Source of the DNA: an uncultured Acetatifactor sp.
GTDB lineage: Bacteria > Bacillota > Clostridia > Lachnospirales > Lachnospiraceae
Length of the DNA stretch: 64,000 nt
Reading direction: 5' to 3'
Assembly: GCA_934436435.1 (NCBI GenBank)
Contig: CAKSAN010000011.1
Span: forward strand, 62,001 to 126,000
In this document: positions 17,943-27,397 of the stretch, piece after piece
Position numbering within the stretch: the first letter of the stretch is position 1
How the letters are laid out: each line of letters starts with the position of its first letter
The notes under the pieces: model-generated
The model's input: only the letters and a program-made list of their open reading frames with translations
The model's database searches: none
What the model was told of the DNA's origin: nothing
Translations under genes and position numbers: made by a program

Positions 17943-19397
17943 TTATTTTATGATTTCCGTAATACGTACGCCAAAGCTTTCTTCAATGACAACCACTTCT
18001 CCCTTGGCAACAAACTTTCCGTTTACCAGAACATCAATGGGTTCTCCCGCGATACGATCCAGTTCAATGATGGTACCCGGTGAGAATTCCAGAATTTCGG
18101 AAATAGATTTTGTTGTTCTTCCAAGTTCTACTGTTACTTCCAAGGGTACATCCTTGATCAGGCCGATATTCTCCTGACTGCCGGCACCCATGCTGTCGTT
18201 TGAAAAACTCTGGAACTGTGCAGGCTGTACATTGACATTCTGCTGGGGCATCCCCATCATGCCCATCTGATTCATCATGCCCATGCCGCTCATCTGCGGT
18301 GTTCCCATGTTGCCCATTTGCGGCATGCCGTTCATACCCATGCCCATCTGGTTCATACCCATAGGATTCATGCCCATGCCGTTCATCTGGTTCATGCCGT
18401 TCATATCCATACCGGGCATCTGGTTCATACCCATGGGATTCATGCCCATACCGTTCATCTGATTCATGCCATTCATACCCATAGGATCCGGCTGCTGCAT
18501 ATTCATCTGTGCCATATTATTGGCACCGGCATTCATCTGTCCACCATTGTTCTGCGGTGCGGAAGCTGCAGGTGCAGGTGCGGCGGTCTCAGGCTGCGGT
18601 GCCGTCTGTTCCGCACCTTCGGCCACATTTCCCGTCTGCGTATTAATGAACGTCTCTACCAGTTTACGCGCAAAATCGATGGGATACAGCTGCATGATAG
18701 TACTGTCTACCAGGTCATCGATCTGCATACGGAATGCAATTTTTACAAAGGTTCCTCCCAAAAACGGAGAGATTTCCTTACCGTCCTTTACCTCTGTCAG
18801 GTCAAACAGAGAAGACTCAGGCGGGCTGATATCGATCACTGTCTGCAACAGTGTGGAAAGGGAAGTGGCTGCCGCACCCATCATCTGATTCATGGCCTCG
18901 GAAATGGCACTTAAATGCAGCTCTCCCAGTTCTCCATCGGTATTGGTTCCGTCGCCCCCCATCATCAGGTCGGTGATCACCTTAACATCATGTTCCTTCA
19001 GTACCAGAATATTGGTACCGTCCAATCCCTTTGTATATTTGATCTGAATAAATACGCAGGGTTTTTCGTAAGAATCAAACAAAGTTTTCCAGGTGGCAAG
19101 AGTAACCACCGGGGTTGTAATATTTACCTTACGATTTACCAGCGAATACAACGTTGTGGCGGAAGATCCCATGCTGATATTGGCCACCTCGCCAATCGCA
19201 TCCTTCTCCACATCGGTCAGTTCTCCTTCGATTTCCGCCGTGTTTTCCGCTTCCTTCACATCCAAGTTGTCATTATTATCAGCCACGCTGCTCTCCGGTT
19301 CCGGATCCGGTGCTGCGGCACCGCCGTCTGCGGTGTCCGACAGATCCATGCCTTGCAGCAGGGCATTTATCTCATCCTGAGATAACATCCCGTCCAT
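17943..19397 (-). CDS. fliY: Flagellar switch phosphatase FliY, with methionine-rich linker
   Basis: 484 residues; longer than usual. An N-terminal CheY-P-binding peptide (MLSQDEINALLQGM) leads into a CheC-like domain (about residues 55-245) with two intact phosphatase sites: DAIGEVANISMGSSA and LSAISEAMNQMMGAA, each followed by Pro. The C-terminal ~75 residues (KDVPLEVTVELGRTTKSISEIL) are the FliN domain of the C ring. Between them, residues about 288-385 are almost all Met, Asn, Gly, Gln and Pro, built from a repeated block; ordinary FliY linkers are shorter. It lies between fliM and cheY, 2 bases after fliM. Confidence 0.95.
   Translation of the reverse strand: MDGMLSQDEINALLQGMDLSDTADGGAAAPDPEPESSVADNNDNLDVKEAENTAEIEGELTDVEKDAIGEVANISMGSSATTLYSLVNRKVNITTPVVTLATWKTLFDSYEKPCVFIQIKYTKGLDGTNILVLKEHDVKVITDLMMGGDGTNTDGELGELHLSAISEAMNQMMGAAATSLSTLLQTVIDISPPESSLFDLTEVKDGKEISPFLGGTFVKIAFRMQIDDLVDSTIMQLYPIDFARKLVETFINTQTGNVAEGAEQTAPQPETAAPAPAASAPQNNGGQMNAGANNMAQMNMQQPDPMGMNGMNQMNGMGMNPMGMNQMPGMDMNGMNQMNGMGMNPMGMNQMGMGMNGMPQMGNMGTPQMSGMGMMNQMGMMGMPQQNVNVQPAQFQSFSNDSMGAGSQENIGLIKDVPLEVTVELGRTTKSISEILEFSPGTIIELDRIAGEPIDVLVNGKFVAKGEVVVIEESFGVRITEIIK
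18243..18536 (-). repeat. Coding repeat: Met/Asn/Gly-rich blocks inside fliY
   Basis: Near-repeats in the DNA encode two copies of a block containing QMNGMGMNPMGMNQM plus degenerate variants, covering FliY residues about 288-385. About one residue in three is Met. The repeat is in frame with FliY on both sides, so it is part of the protein, not a mobile or CRISPR array. Confidence 0.9.
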
Positions 19398-19399
19398 CG

Positions 19400-20380
19400 T
19401 TACTCCTCCTCTCTGATCACCGATGTGATCTGAACAGCATACGAATCTCTCTCCGTACCGGGCAGTGCTGTGAATTTCTTAATGTTGCCCACATACACTT
19501 CCATGTCGGTGTCGACTCTGGAATCCAGCCTGATACAATCGCCCACCTGCAGATTCAGGAAATCATTCACCGAGATGGTGCTCTTACCCAGCACCGCCTT
19601 TATCGGGATATCCACTCTGCGGATCATGGACTCTATGTATTCCTCGTAGTGTTCATCGTGGTTCTCCTGCATTGTGGAGAACCAATATTTGGTGTTCAGT
19701 TTATCCATCACATCTTCCAGCGTAAAGAAAGGAAGACAGATATTTAGCATTCCCTCGACATCCCCAATCTTCATATTCAAGGTAACGATAGCGATCATAT
19801 CGCTGGGAGCGATTACCTGTGCAAATTGGGGATTCGTCTCCAACCGGCTTAACACCGGTGAAATCTCAACAACGTTTTTCCAGGGTTCCCGCAGCAACTG
19901 CGTAAACATTATCAGAAGCTTCTGTAAGATCGTAAGCTCTATATCGGAAAAATCTCTGCTCTTTTCCAGTGGCTGTCCGCTGCCTCCCAGCATACGGTCC
20001 AGCATGGCGTAACATAGATTGGTTGCAATCTCTATAATAATATTGCCGTTGAGTGGTGTAAAATTAACAATTCCAAGCACCGACGGGTTCGACAGTGCAT
20101 TGGAGAATTCACTGAAGGTAACCGTTTCCGAACTTGCCACCGATACCTGTACATTCTTGCGCAGATATACCGGAAGGTTTGTGGAAATCAGACGGCTGTA
20201 ATGTTCGAATATGATCTCTAAAGTTCTTAAATGCTCTTTGGAGAACTTGGTAGGACGGCTGAAGTCATAATTCTTGACCTGCTTCTCATCCTCCCCCTGG
20301 ATCTGATCCACATCCAGATCCCCGTCCGACAACTGTTTCAGAAGATTATCAATTTCACTTTGTGAAAGTATGTCACTCAC
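19400..20380 (-). CDS. fliM: Flagellar motor switch protein FliM
   Basis: 326 residues. The N-terminal CheY-P-binding peptide LSQSEIDNLL is followed by the CheC-like middle domain (without phosphatase residues) and a C-terminal FliN-like domain (DIPIKAVLGKSTISVNDFLNLQVGD). C-ring subunit that transmits CheY-P binding to rotor direction. It lies 2 bases before fliY. Confidence 0.97.
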   Translation of the reverse strand: MSDILSQSEIDNLLKQLSDGDLDVDQIQGEDEKQVKNYDFSRPTKFSKEHLRTLEIIFEHYSRLISTNLPVYLRKNVQVSVASSETVTFSEFSNALSNPSVLGIVNFTPLNGNIIIEIATNLCYAMLDRMLGGSGQPLEKSRDFSDIELTILQKLLIMFTQLLREPWKNVVEISPVLSRLETNPQFAQVIAPSDMIAIVTLNMKIGDVEGMLNICLPFFTLEDVMDKLNTKYWFSTMQENHDEHYEEYIESMIRRVDIPIKAVLGKSTISVNDFLNLQVGDCIRLDSRVDTDMEVYVGNIKKFTALPGTERDSYAVQITSVIREEE

Positions 20381-20417
20381 AGGCCCTCACCTCCTGTCAT
20401 CTTATTTTTCCGCCTCA

Positions 20418-20936
20418 TCAGCCGAATTTCACTCCGCTGATTGCGACCTTATAGATGAAGTCGGATTGGAACAGATCCTGAATGGACTTCAGAATCTCCT
20501 CTTTCAAGCTTTCCATGTCCTCTCTGCACTCATCCTCTGTATGTGCGGAAACAGTAGCGGTAATGGCATCCTTGATCAGATTCTCATACCCGGCCAGAGT
20601 CTCGCTGCTTCCATAGGTCTTGTAATCCTTGCTCTTCTTATTAATAGACAGGGATACATCAAACATTATGTAATCCTGCTTCGCACCTGCTTCACTCTTC
20701 AGAGGAATCGTCATGGAATCCGCAATGTTATACACTTCTGTATCGGTCAGGGCAACGCTTGTGGTTCCCTCGGCTCCCGGAACCGTCAATTCCAGTTTCA
20801 TTGCGGTGGTAATATTGTCCACCAGCTGGGCTGTCTTTTTGTTGGTACCCACAATGCTCACGAGCATTACACTGGTCAGTACGATATTCACGATCAGCAA
20901 TGCCAGGATCAATACTGTCATCAGGTTTTTCTTCAT
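20418..20936 (-). CDS. fliL: Flagellar basal body-associated protein FliL
   Basis: 172 residues: one membrane segment (about 5-28) and an extracytoplasmic domain ending in the typical FliL terminus (SIQDLFQSDFIYKVAISGVKFG). FliL surrounds the stator and supports torque. Placed between motB and fliM, which is common. Confidence 0.92.
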   Translation of the reverse strand: MKKNLMTVLILALLIVNIVLTSVMLVSIVGTNKKTAQLVDNITTAMKLELTVPGAEGTTSVALTDTEVYNIADSMTIPLKSEAGAKQDYIMFDVSLSINKKSKDYKTYGSSETLAGYENLIKDAITATVSAHTEDECREDMESLKEEILKSIQDLFQSDFIYKVAISGVKFG

Positions 20937-20965
20937 TGGTCTTATACTCCCTTTCCCTTCCCGCG

Positions 20966-21796
20966 TTAATACGTCGTGGACGGATTATATATTCTGATCT
21001 CAACACGTCTGTTCTTGCTGCGTCCCTCTTCTGTGGAGTTGTCAGCCACCGGCGTGCGGTCTCCCATTCCTGCATGTCTTAAATTTGACGGGTTCAGAGA
21101 AGTGTTCTCCGTCAGATAATAAAATACCGAAAGTGCTCTGGCACTGCTCAGTTCCTCATTATTTGCAAACCTTGCACTGCTGATCGGTACATTGTCTGTG
21201 TGTCCTTCAATCTCGATCACAGAATCACTTCCGTAACGTTCCAGGATCACTCCCACCTTGTCCAGAACCGTTTTCGACTGCTCCTTCAGCGACGCACTTC
21301 CGGAGTCAAACAGCAGTGCTCCCTTCATGGACAACTGCACATACTGGGCGGTAAAAGATACGCTGACCTGATCTGCCAGGTTGTCCTCATTCAATGCTTC
21401 CTGCACCGTCTCAGACAGTTCTTCATTGCTTTGCAGATTTTTCTCATTCAGTGCTGCCTCCATAGCCTGTGTACTGTCATATTTCTCATAATTGTCGGAA
21501 TCCGTCTCATTGTCTGCATTTCTTCCGGCATTACTGATATACTCATCCAGATCGTTCAATTGGCTCACACCGTTGCTGATCAGTATTCCTTCACCGATGG
21601 CTGTGGATCCGGCATTAAATATACTGAAAGTACTGTTCGACATGGCAGCCGCCATCTCATTGTACTTTGTCGCATCAATGGATGACATGGAAAACAGCAT
21701 AACAAAGAAGCACAGCAGCAAATTCATCAAGTCACTGAACGTAGACATCCATGCCGGGGATCCAGCCGGTGGATCTTCTGGCTTACGTTTTGCCAT
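20966..21796 (-). CDS. motB: Flagellar stator protein MotB
   Basis: 276 residues. N-terminal membrane helix with the essential proton- or sodium-binding Asp (PAWMSTFSDLMNLLLCFFVMLF). A flexible region about residues 60-140 precedes the OmpA-like peptidoglycan-binding domain (SVIEIEGHTDNVPISSARFANNEELSSARA). Its start overlaps the motA stop as TAATG. The ion used cannot be decided from sequence alone. Confidence 0.96.
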   Translation of the reverse strand: MAKRKPEDPPAGSPAWMSTFSDLMNLLLCFFVMLFSMSSIDATKYNEMAAAMSNSTFSIFNAGSTAIGEGILISNGVSQLNDLDEYISNAGRNADNETDSDNYEKYDSTQAMEAALNEKNLQSNEELSETVQEALNEDNLADQVSVSFTAQYVQLSMKGALLFDSGSASLKEQSKTVLDKVGVILERYGSDSVIEIEGHTDNVPISSARFANNEELSSARALSVFYYLTENTSLNPSNLRHAGMGDRTPVADNSTEEGRSKNRRVEIRIYNPSTTY

Positions 21797-22593
21797 TAAG
21801 CTTCACCCCCTACTTCCTCTTCATCATCTGCATTTGTTCTGTCCTTCGGAGGAAGGAATGACTTTAATTTTTCTTCGATAACACGGGGATTCTCACCTGC
21901 CTGTATGGATAAGAGTCCTTCGATCATAACTTCTTTCTGTTGCATTTCCACAGCATTATCTGCCTTTAATTTATTGGAAATAGGGATACAGATCCAGTTT
22001 GCCAACAGGGATCCGTACAAGGTAGTAATCAACGCTACCGCCATTGCAGGTCCCAGAGAGGACGGATCCTCCATGTGGTACAACATATCTACCAGACCGA
22101 TCAGGGTACCGATCATACCCCAGGCAGGACCCATGGCTCCCAGAGTATCCCAGAACCCAATCGTATCCTTATGCCTTCCTTCTACACTTACCAGTTCCGT
22201 CTCCATAATCGCACGTACCAGTTCGGGGTCGGTACCGTCGACGATCAGAAGGATTCCCTTCTTCAGAAAAGGCTCCTCCAGATCCGTTGCCGCCTCTTCC
22301 AGAGACAGCAGACCTTCCTTACGTGCTATATTGGAAAGCTCTATGATCTTTCCGATCATTTCGGAAGTATTCAGTGTCGGTGCCTTGAAAATCAGTGTAA
22401 AAGATTTCAGACCCGCTATGTAATTTTGCAGACTCACGGACATCAGTGTACAGGAAAACGCGCCACCGAATGTGATAATTGCAGAAGGTGGATCCAGATA
22501 TTCCCCGAATCCTGCCACGCCTGCAGAACTGATAATTCCGAAGACCGTCATGACCAATGCTAATATTATTCCGGCTAAAGATGCTATATCCAC
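21796..22593 (-). CDS. motA: Flagellar stator protein MotA
   Basis: 265 residues with four membrane segments and the conserved cytoplasmic loop and P-loop-like GPAWGMIGTLIGLVDML segment near residue 155. Forms the ion channel with MotB. Follows flbD by 24 bases. Confidence 0.96.
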   Translation of the reverse strand: MDIASLAGIILALVMTVFGIISSAGVAGFGEYLDPPSAIITFGGAFSCTLMSVSLQNYIAGLKSFTLIFKAPTLNTSEMIGKIIELSNIARKEGLLSLEEAATDLEEPFLKKGILLIVDGTDPELVRAIMETELVSVEGRHKDTIGFWDTLGAMGPAWGMIGTLIGLVDMLYHMEDPSSLGPAMAVALITTLYGSLLANWICIPISNKLKADNAVEMQQKEVMIEGLLSIQAGENPRVIEEKLKSFLPPKDRTNADDEEEVGGEA

Positions 22594-22617
22594 TTAAATC
22601 ACCTGGCATTCTGCAAA

Positions 22618-22803
22618 TTATCTTGCAAGAATTTCCTTTCTATACAATATTACAAGATTTTTTATTTCTTGTCTACTTTCTTTTACAATTATTTTCTTTC
22701 CGGTGGTAAGTGTCAGCACCGTATCCGGGGTTTCTTCCACCAGTTCGATCAGGTCCGGATTCACCAGTACCTTGACTCCATTGATCTTCGTAACTTCTAC
22801 CAT
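22618..22803 (-). CDS. flbD: FlbD family flagellar protein
   Basis: 61 residues from ATG at 22803, preceded by AAGGAG eight bases upstream; the frame is open nine codons further without a site. A small conserved protein (INGVKVLVNPDLIELVEETPDT...) always found between flgE and motA in many Firmicutes and spirochaetes. Function is not settled. Not related to the Caulobacter response regulator of the same name. Confidence 0.9.
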   Translation of the reverse strand: MVEVTKINGVKVLVNPDLIELVEETPDTVLTLTTGKKIIVKESRQEIKNLVILYRKEILAR

Positions 22804-22912
22804 ACCGTTTTCTCCTTCCCCATCATTCAAACATTTTCTGCATTTTATGCGCTTTTCCGCATTCCCTCAATTTTCTTTATAGTACTTTTTTCCCTTGATC
22901 TTTTATACATAC

Positions 22913-22943
22913 AAAAGGGACAGGTGAAATTCCTATCCCTTTT
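22913..22943 (-). terminator. Hairpin between flgE and flbD, possible attenuator
   Basis: A perfect-to-near-perfect 12-bp stem (AAAAGGGATAGG with CCTGTCCCTTTT on the minus strand, one G-U pair) with a 7-base loop, 30 bases after the flgE stop. No long T-run follows on the minus strand, so full termination seems unlikely. It may be a processing site or attenuator that sets the ratio of flgE to motA/motB. Stem seen directly; role inferred. Confidence 0.5.
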
Positions 22944-22972
22944 ATATGTTTTAAACCATTTTTAACAAATCA

Positions 22973-24661
22973 TTAACGCTTCAGGTTGGTCAGTTCTTCC
23001 AACAGGGTATCGGATACGGTAATGATACGGCTGTTCGCCTGGAAACCTCTCTGGGTGGTGATCATCTCGGTAAACTCGGAGGACAGATCCACATTACTCA
23101 TCTCCAGCTGGCCGGTGGACATATAGCCACCGCCCGCAGTGATGTCTACACCGATACCGTCAAACTCACCGGAGTTCAGAGTTGCGGAGTAGAGGTTGTC
23201 TCCCTGCTTCTCCAGACCTGAGGCATTCGCGAAAGCTGCGGTAGCAATCTGGCCTAACAGTTTGGTCATACCGTTGTCATAGCTTGCATAGATCATGCCG
23301 TCCTTCTGGATGGATACACCGATCATTTCTCCCAGACGACGTCCGGTTCCCAGACCGTCCAGGTCACCGCTGGTAGCACCGATGGTGGAAGTACCTTTGT
23401 TGTCGTAGTTGTTGCACTCGGACAGATCAATGGTAATATTTGCGAAGTTTCCACCCAGTACGGTGAAATCCACATTGGTTGTAAAATCCGTGGGTTTACC
23501 ATCAACCGTCTGAATCTTGCCGGTATCTGGGTCGAAGACAACATTGATACCGTTAAACTGTCTGCCTGTCATCGTGTAGGTACTGCCATCTGCGGGGAGA
23601 ACATCATCTGTCAGTCTCTGGGACATGTTACCCAGCATATCCAGAATCGTTACCGTAGTGCCGGCAGTGTTCGTGTAACACAGATTCAGGAATTCATCCG
23701 TAGACCCTTCATAACCATAGGCTTTGGCAATGGCATCGAGTCCATTCTGTACCGTCTCGGTGATCGGCGTATTTAAAGTTCCGCCGGTGAAAAGATCCGT
23801 CAGATTAACCACAGGATCACCGCCCGTAGTCTCCAAAACGGTTCCGTTCCACTTATAAGCGTCCGTATTCAGTTTCACGGGAGTCTCGATCTGCTGTGTT
23901 TTTTTGTCCGTTCCGCCAAAGGTAACGCTCGATATATCGATCTCGGCTCCGGTAGAATCCAGCAGCTTCGTCAGTTCCATACTGTATACATTGGTGGCAT
24001 TGCCGCCGGACTGTTTGAAGGTGAACTTTGCGGTATAACTGTAACCTCTGGCATCAAAGAAATTCAGGTTGACTGTCTTACCATTGGCACTGGTCACATC
24101 CTTATCATTCTCATCCAGGATACCTGAGATATTCGCCTGTGTGGTTGCCTCGGGAGGATACGTCATGTTAGCTGCGCTCATGATGCGCAGTGCGGTTACG
24201 GTATCCTGCTTGATATTGCCGGTGGTTTCATCTACGCCCCATCCCATAACATTGTAACCGGTACTGGTCATTGCCAGGTTGCCGGCACCGTCCACATAGA
24301 AAGAGCCGTCTCTGGTAAAGAAGTTCTCCGAGCCGTTGCTGACTACGAAGAAGTTGTCGCCGGTAATCATAATATCGAAGGGGTTACCGGTAGACTGTGC
24401 GGAACCCTGTGTGGTAATGGCAGTGTTGATTGCACCTGCCTTAACGCCCAAGCCGATCTGCTTGGCATTGGTACCGCCGACGCCGGTGGTGGCATTGGCG
24501 CCGCTGGCCTTCTGTGTGGTCTGGCTCATCAGTTCGCTGAAAGTCATGGAACTGGATTTGTAAGCTGTTGTGTTGACGTTGGCAATATTGTTACCGATTA
24601 CGTCCATTCTGGTCTGGTGTGTCTTCAGTCCGGCTACACCAGAATACAATGATCTCATCAT
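22973..24661 (-). CDS. flgE: Flagellar hook protein FlgE
   Basis: 562 residues. N-terminal rod/hook signature MMRSLYSGVAGLKTHQTRMD with NNIANVNTTAYKSS, and C-terminal matching helix (MSNVDLSSEFTEMITTQRGFQANSRIITVSD). The middle holds variable surface domains, giving a larger protein than enterobacterial FlgE (about 400). Polymerises to form the hook. Confidence 0.95.
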   Translation of the reverse strand: MMRSLYSGVAGLKTHQTRMDVIGNNIANVNTTAYKSSSMTFSELMSQTTQKASGANATTGVGGTNAKQIGLGVKAGAINTAITTQGSAQSTGNPFDIMITGDNFFVVSNGSENFFTRDGSFYVDGAGNLAMTSTGYNVMGWGVDETTGNIKQDTVTALRIMSAANMTYPPEATTQANISGILDENDKDVTSANGKTVNLNFFDARGYSYTAKFTFKQSGGNATNVYSMELTKLLDSTGAEIDISSVTFGGTDKKTQQIETPVKLNTDAYKWNGTVLETTGGDPVVNLTDLFTGGTLNTPITETVQNGLDAIAKAYGYEGSTDEFLNLCYTNTAGTTVTILDMLGNMSQRLTDDVLPADGSTYTMTGRQFNGINVVFDPDTGKIQTVDGKPTDFTTNVDFTVLGGNFANITIDLSECNNYDNKGTSTIGATSGDLDGLGTGRRLGEMIGVSIQKDGMIYASYDNGMTKLLGQIATAAFANASGLEKQGDNLYSATLNSGEFDGIGVDITAGGGYMSTGQLEMSNVDLSSEFTEMITTQRGFQANSRIITVSDTLLEELTNLKR

Positions 24662-24740
24662 AGTACTTGTTCCTCCTGTGTTCGGAACCGTGCTCTCTCT
24701 CTGTCATTCAAGAGAGCCTGACCTCCATCTTGGGTCCGGT

Positions 24741-25136
24741 CTACATAATTACGGCTCCGTTAATATTTGTAAATACATTTTCTTCCGTCTCTCTGCTGTC
24801 CATTGCGGTCACCACAGTCTTATTGGGTACATTCACAATAAAGGCCAGATCATCCACGATCACCAGAGAATCCCTGATTCCCTTCTGTCCCGCTTTTCTT
24901 GCTCCGTCATTCAAGCGTTCCAGCTGTGCGTCTGTCAGTTCAATACCTCTGTCTTCCAGCCGTACGGTGGCATGTTTGGAAAATTTTAATTGCTCCTGAC
25001 TTTTGTTCTGCAGGATCTCCTGGAAAGATACCAGATTTTCCTGTGCCGCTTTTACGGTCTTACGACTACTGTTTAAGTACTGATTGGCCAGCTGGTCAAT
25101 GGACAGAAAACTGTTTTTCTGAATATCCATATCCAT
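24741..25136 (-). CDS. TIGR02530 family flagellar operon protein
   Basis: 131 residues. The LKFSKHATVRLEDRGIELTD segment and the C-terminal LVIVDDLAFIVNVPNKTVVTAMD are hallmarks of the small TIGR02530 proteins between flgD and flgE in Firmicutes. Cytosolic, charged; thought to act in hook assembly, exact role unknown. Confidence 0.88.
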   Translation of the reverse strand: MDMDIQKNSFLSIDQLANQYLNSSRKTVKAAQENLVSFQEILQNKSQEQLKFSKHATVRLEDRGIELTDAQLERLNDGARKAGQKGIRDSLVIVDDLAFIVNVPNKTVVTAMDSRETEENVFTNINGAVIM

Positions 25137-25171
25137 ATACCCCTCTGCGTCAGTTGCTTATTTTGGCTGTC

Positions 25172-25894
25172 CTACACGCTCTCTGTGCTTTCCGTACCTT
25201 CTGTTTCTTCCGTCTCATCCTTACTCTCGGTATCCTTGTCTGCCTCTGCTTCCTCAGCGGCCTTGCGGATTTCCTTCATGCGCTCGATGTACTTGTTCAG
25301 GCTGTTCACGGTATCTTTTGCCAGGAAGGATTTTTCGTAATCACTCATCTCGTTGTATTCCTTCTCCAGCTCGTCAATGGTCTCCCCATCGCTGTGATCA
25401 ATGCCGTTAACATTGGGAAGTTTGTTCAGTTTTACGGTAAAGTTGTATGCTTTGTTGTACGCATCCAGATAATCCGCATCCACTACGGAATCCAGATCCT
25501 CAATGGAATACTTCTGTTCATTGATATAAAGGTATGCTTTGTTATTTTCGTAGGACACATAATCCACTCGTCCCTGTACCAGTTTGGTATCACCGGAGGA
25601 TGTAGTGGTCTTGATATAGACCTCCTTGCCTACCAGGGAACTTGCTCTCTGCAAATCCATGCTGTTGGACATATTCTGCATCTGCTCTACCTGTGAGAAC
25701 TGTGCATACTGTGCTATGTATTCCGTATTGGAAGTGGGCTCCAGAGGATCCTGATACTTCATCTGTGCCACCAGAAGCTGTAAAAACGCTTCCTTGTCCA
25801 TGCCATTGCTCTTGGACTTTGCCGCCTTGCTCACGGAAGTCTGGGATGCTGTCTCTACGATCTTGCCGTTTTCTACGGGTGCAACCAGTGCCAT
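25172..25894 (-). CDS. flgD: Flagellar hook capping protein FlgD
   Basis: 240 residues. The conserved N-terminal segment FLQLLVAQMKYQDPLEPTSN with TEYIAQYAQFSQVEQM is clear; a Tudor-like beta domain follows (about residues 75-135). The C-terminal ~30 residues are strongly acidic (many Glu, Thr, Ser, Asp), an extension not part of the FlgD core. Scaffold for hook growth. Confidence 0.93.
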   Translation of the reverse strand: MALVAPVENGKIVETASQTSVSKAAKSKSNGMDKEAFLQLLVAQMKYQDPLEPTSNTEYIAQYAQFSQVEQMQNMSNSMDLQRASSLVGKEVYIKTTTSSGDTKLVQGRVDYVSYENNKAYLYINEQKYSIEDLDSVVDADYLDAYNKAYNFTVKLNKLPNVNGIDHSDGETIDELEKEYNEMSDYEKSFLAKDTVNSLNKYIERMKEIRKAAEEAEADKDTESKDETEETEGTESTESV

Positions 25895-25918
25895 TTTCTT
25901 TTCTCCTTTCGCTATTTG

Positions 25919-27301
25919 TTATGCGGTGAAATCCACCGTATTGCCGTTCGCTGACATCATGTCTGCCGCGATCCGGTCTTCTTCGGTCTGAGGCTCCTCT
26001 TCTGCAAATGCTGCATTCAGGTTGATTCTGCGGGTACGTCTTCTGCCGACGCCTGCTTCATTTTCCTGATTGGTGTTATGACCTCTTCCCTGTTCCAGAT
26101 TCTGTTCGAACTGGTGAGTCTGTACGGTGACTTCGACAGCTTCCACCTTGACGCCCTGCTCCGCGAAGCTTTCCTTCAGCTGTACCATCTGGCTTTCCAG
26201 TGCTGCCTTGACCGTTTCATTTTCTGTAATAAAGTTGGCCGTGACCACGCCGTTTTTGGATGCCATCTGGATATGCAACGTTCCCAGACTCTGAGGATGC
26301 AGCTGCATTTCCAGTTCAGAGCTGTCTGCTTTGACGGATACCCTCATGTAGTCCATGATCTGGCGCATGATATCCTGGGTATCTGCGGTTCTCACATTCT
26401 CAGTCTGTGCTGTCTGCTGTAACTGTGTCAGAAAATTGTCTTCCTTCAGATTCTGCAACAGAAGATTTCCGTGTTGTCCTCCAGCCGCATGTTCCTGCTT
26501 ATCACCGGAATCTCCGGCTTTCTCTTCCTGTGCATTCTGCACCGGTGCCTCCGGCTGACTTTCAGTCTCCTGCACTGCTGCGGTCTCTGTGGAAACTGTC
26601 GGATCCTTTTGTGTATCCACCGGGGTGAGATCATTCTTTTCTTCCACTTCCACGGTAACCACCGGTTCCGTTACTGTCTCCTTTGCGATCTGCGGTATCG
26701 TCTCCTGCCACTGTTCGGGAGTCAGATGCAGTTCTTCCTGCGCCTGTCCTACCAGTTCCTTTTGCAGATCCATGATTCCCTTTACATCGCTGTACAGATT
26801 CTCATCTGTCAATAATGCGAAGGAATCCTGTGCTCCGCTGACCGCCATCAGCAGCTCATTCAGCTGTGCCGGATTCGTCAGATCCGTTTCGGTCATTCCC
26901 AGTTCTTCCATGACTGCCTGCAATTCCTCTTCGCTGACGGAAAAGGTATCCGTGATCTGCTGCATCAGATTCTGTACTACCGCACCCACGACTTCCTGGA
27001 CTTTTTCCAGATCCCTGGAATCCATGGAGTCATCCTCAGCTACCGCATTTTCTCCGTCGGAGACATTCACCACATCATCCCGCTGTCTGCCGCTGCTTCT
27101 TAAAGATTCTCCACGTCTGACTTCACTTCGTCCTGTCTGGGTATGGTCTCCTGCCGCAGGGTTCGATGTCTGTGTGTTGTTCTGGGTCTTGTTCCATACC
27201 GACTGAAAACTGGTTCCTGCATTCTGTCTTGCTGCGGTCACCATATCCGGTATCTGCACACCACTCTGACTGCCTACACTTTTGATTGCTGTTCCTGCCA
27301 T
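25919..27301 (-). CDS. fliK: Flagellar hook-length control protein FliK
   Basis: 460 residues. Mostly low-complexity Gln/Glu/Ser/Thr-rich ruler region; the conserved C-terminal domain (LHPQSLGTLHIQMASKNGVV ... ALESQMVQLKESFAEQGVKVE, about residues 325-410) is the part that meets FlhB to switch export. Followed by a short basic tail. Lies between motE-like gene and flgD. Confidence 0.93.
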   Translation of the reverse strand: MAGTAIKSVGSQSGVQIPDMVTAARQNAGTSFQSVWNKTQNNTQTSNPAAGDHTQTGRSEVRRGESLRSSGRQRDDVVNVSDGENAVAEDDSMDSRDLEKVQEVVGAVVQNLMQQITDTFSVSEEELQAVMEELGMTETDLTNPAQLNELLMAVSGAQDSFALLTDENLYSDVKGIMDLQKELVGQAQEELHLTPEQWQETIPQIAKETVTEPVVTVEVEEKNDLTPVDTQKDPTVSTETAAVQETESQPEAPVQNAQEEKAGDSGDKQEHAAGGQHGNLLLQNLKEDNFLTQLQQTAQTENVRTADTQDIMRQIMDYMRVSVKADSSELEMQLHPQSLGTLHIQMASKNGVVTANFITENETVKAALESQMVQLKESFAEQGVKVEAVEVTVQTHQFEQNLEQGRGHNTNQENEAGVGRRRTRRINLNAAFAEEEPQTEEDRIAADMMSANGNTVDFTA

Positions 27302-27397
27302 TTTTCCTCCTTTCTCAGGTCACTTTCTGCCCTTGCGGAGCATCCCGCGGCCTGTACTTATACTACATGTCTTTTATCGGATCTTTTGCCTTTTTTC

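Noticed and set aside
18243..18536. Regular DNA repeats that could suggest a CRISPR or minisatellite
   Set aside because: The units are in frame with FliY, of unequal length and without unique spacers; they encode a protein repeat.
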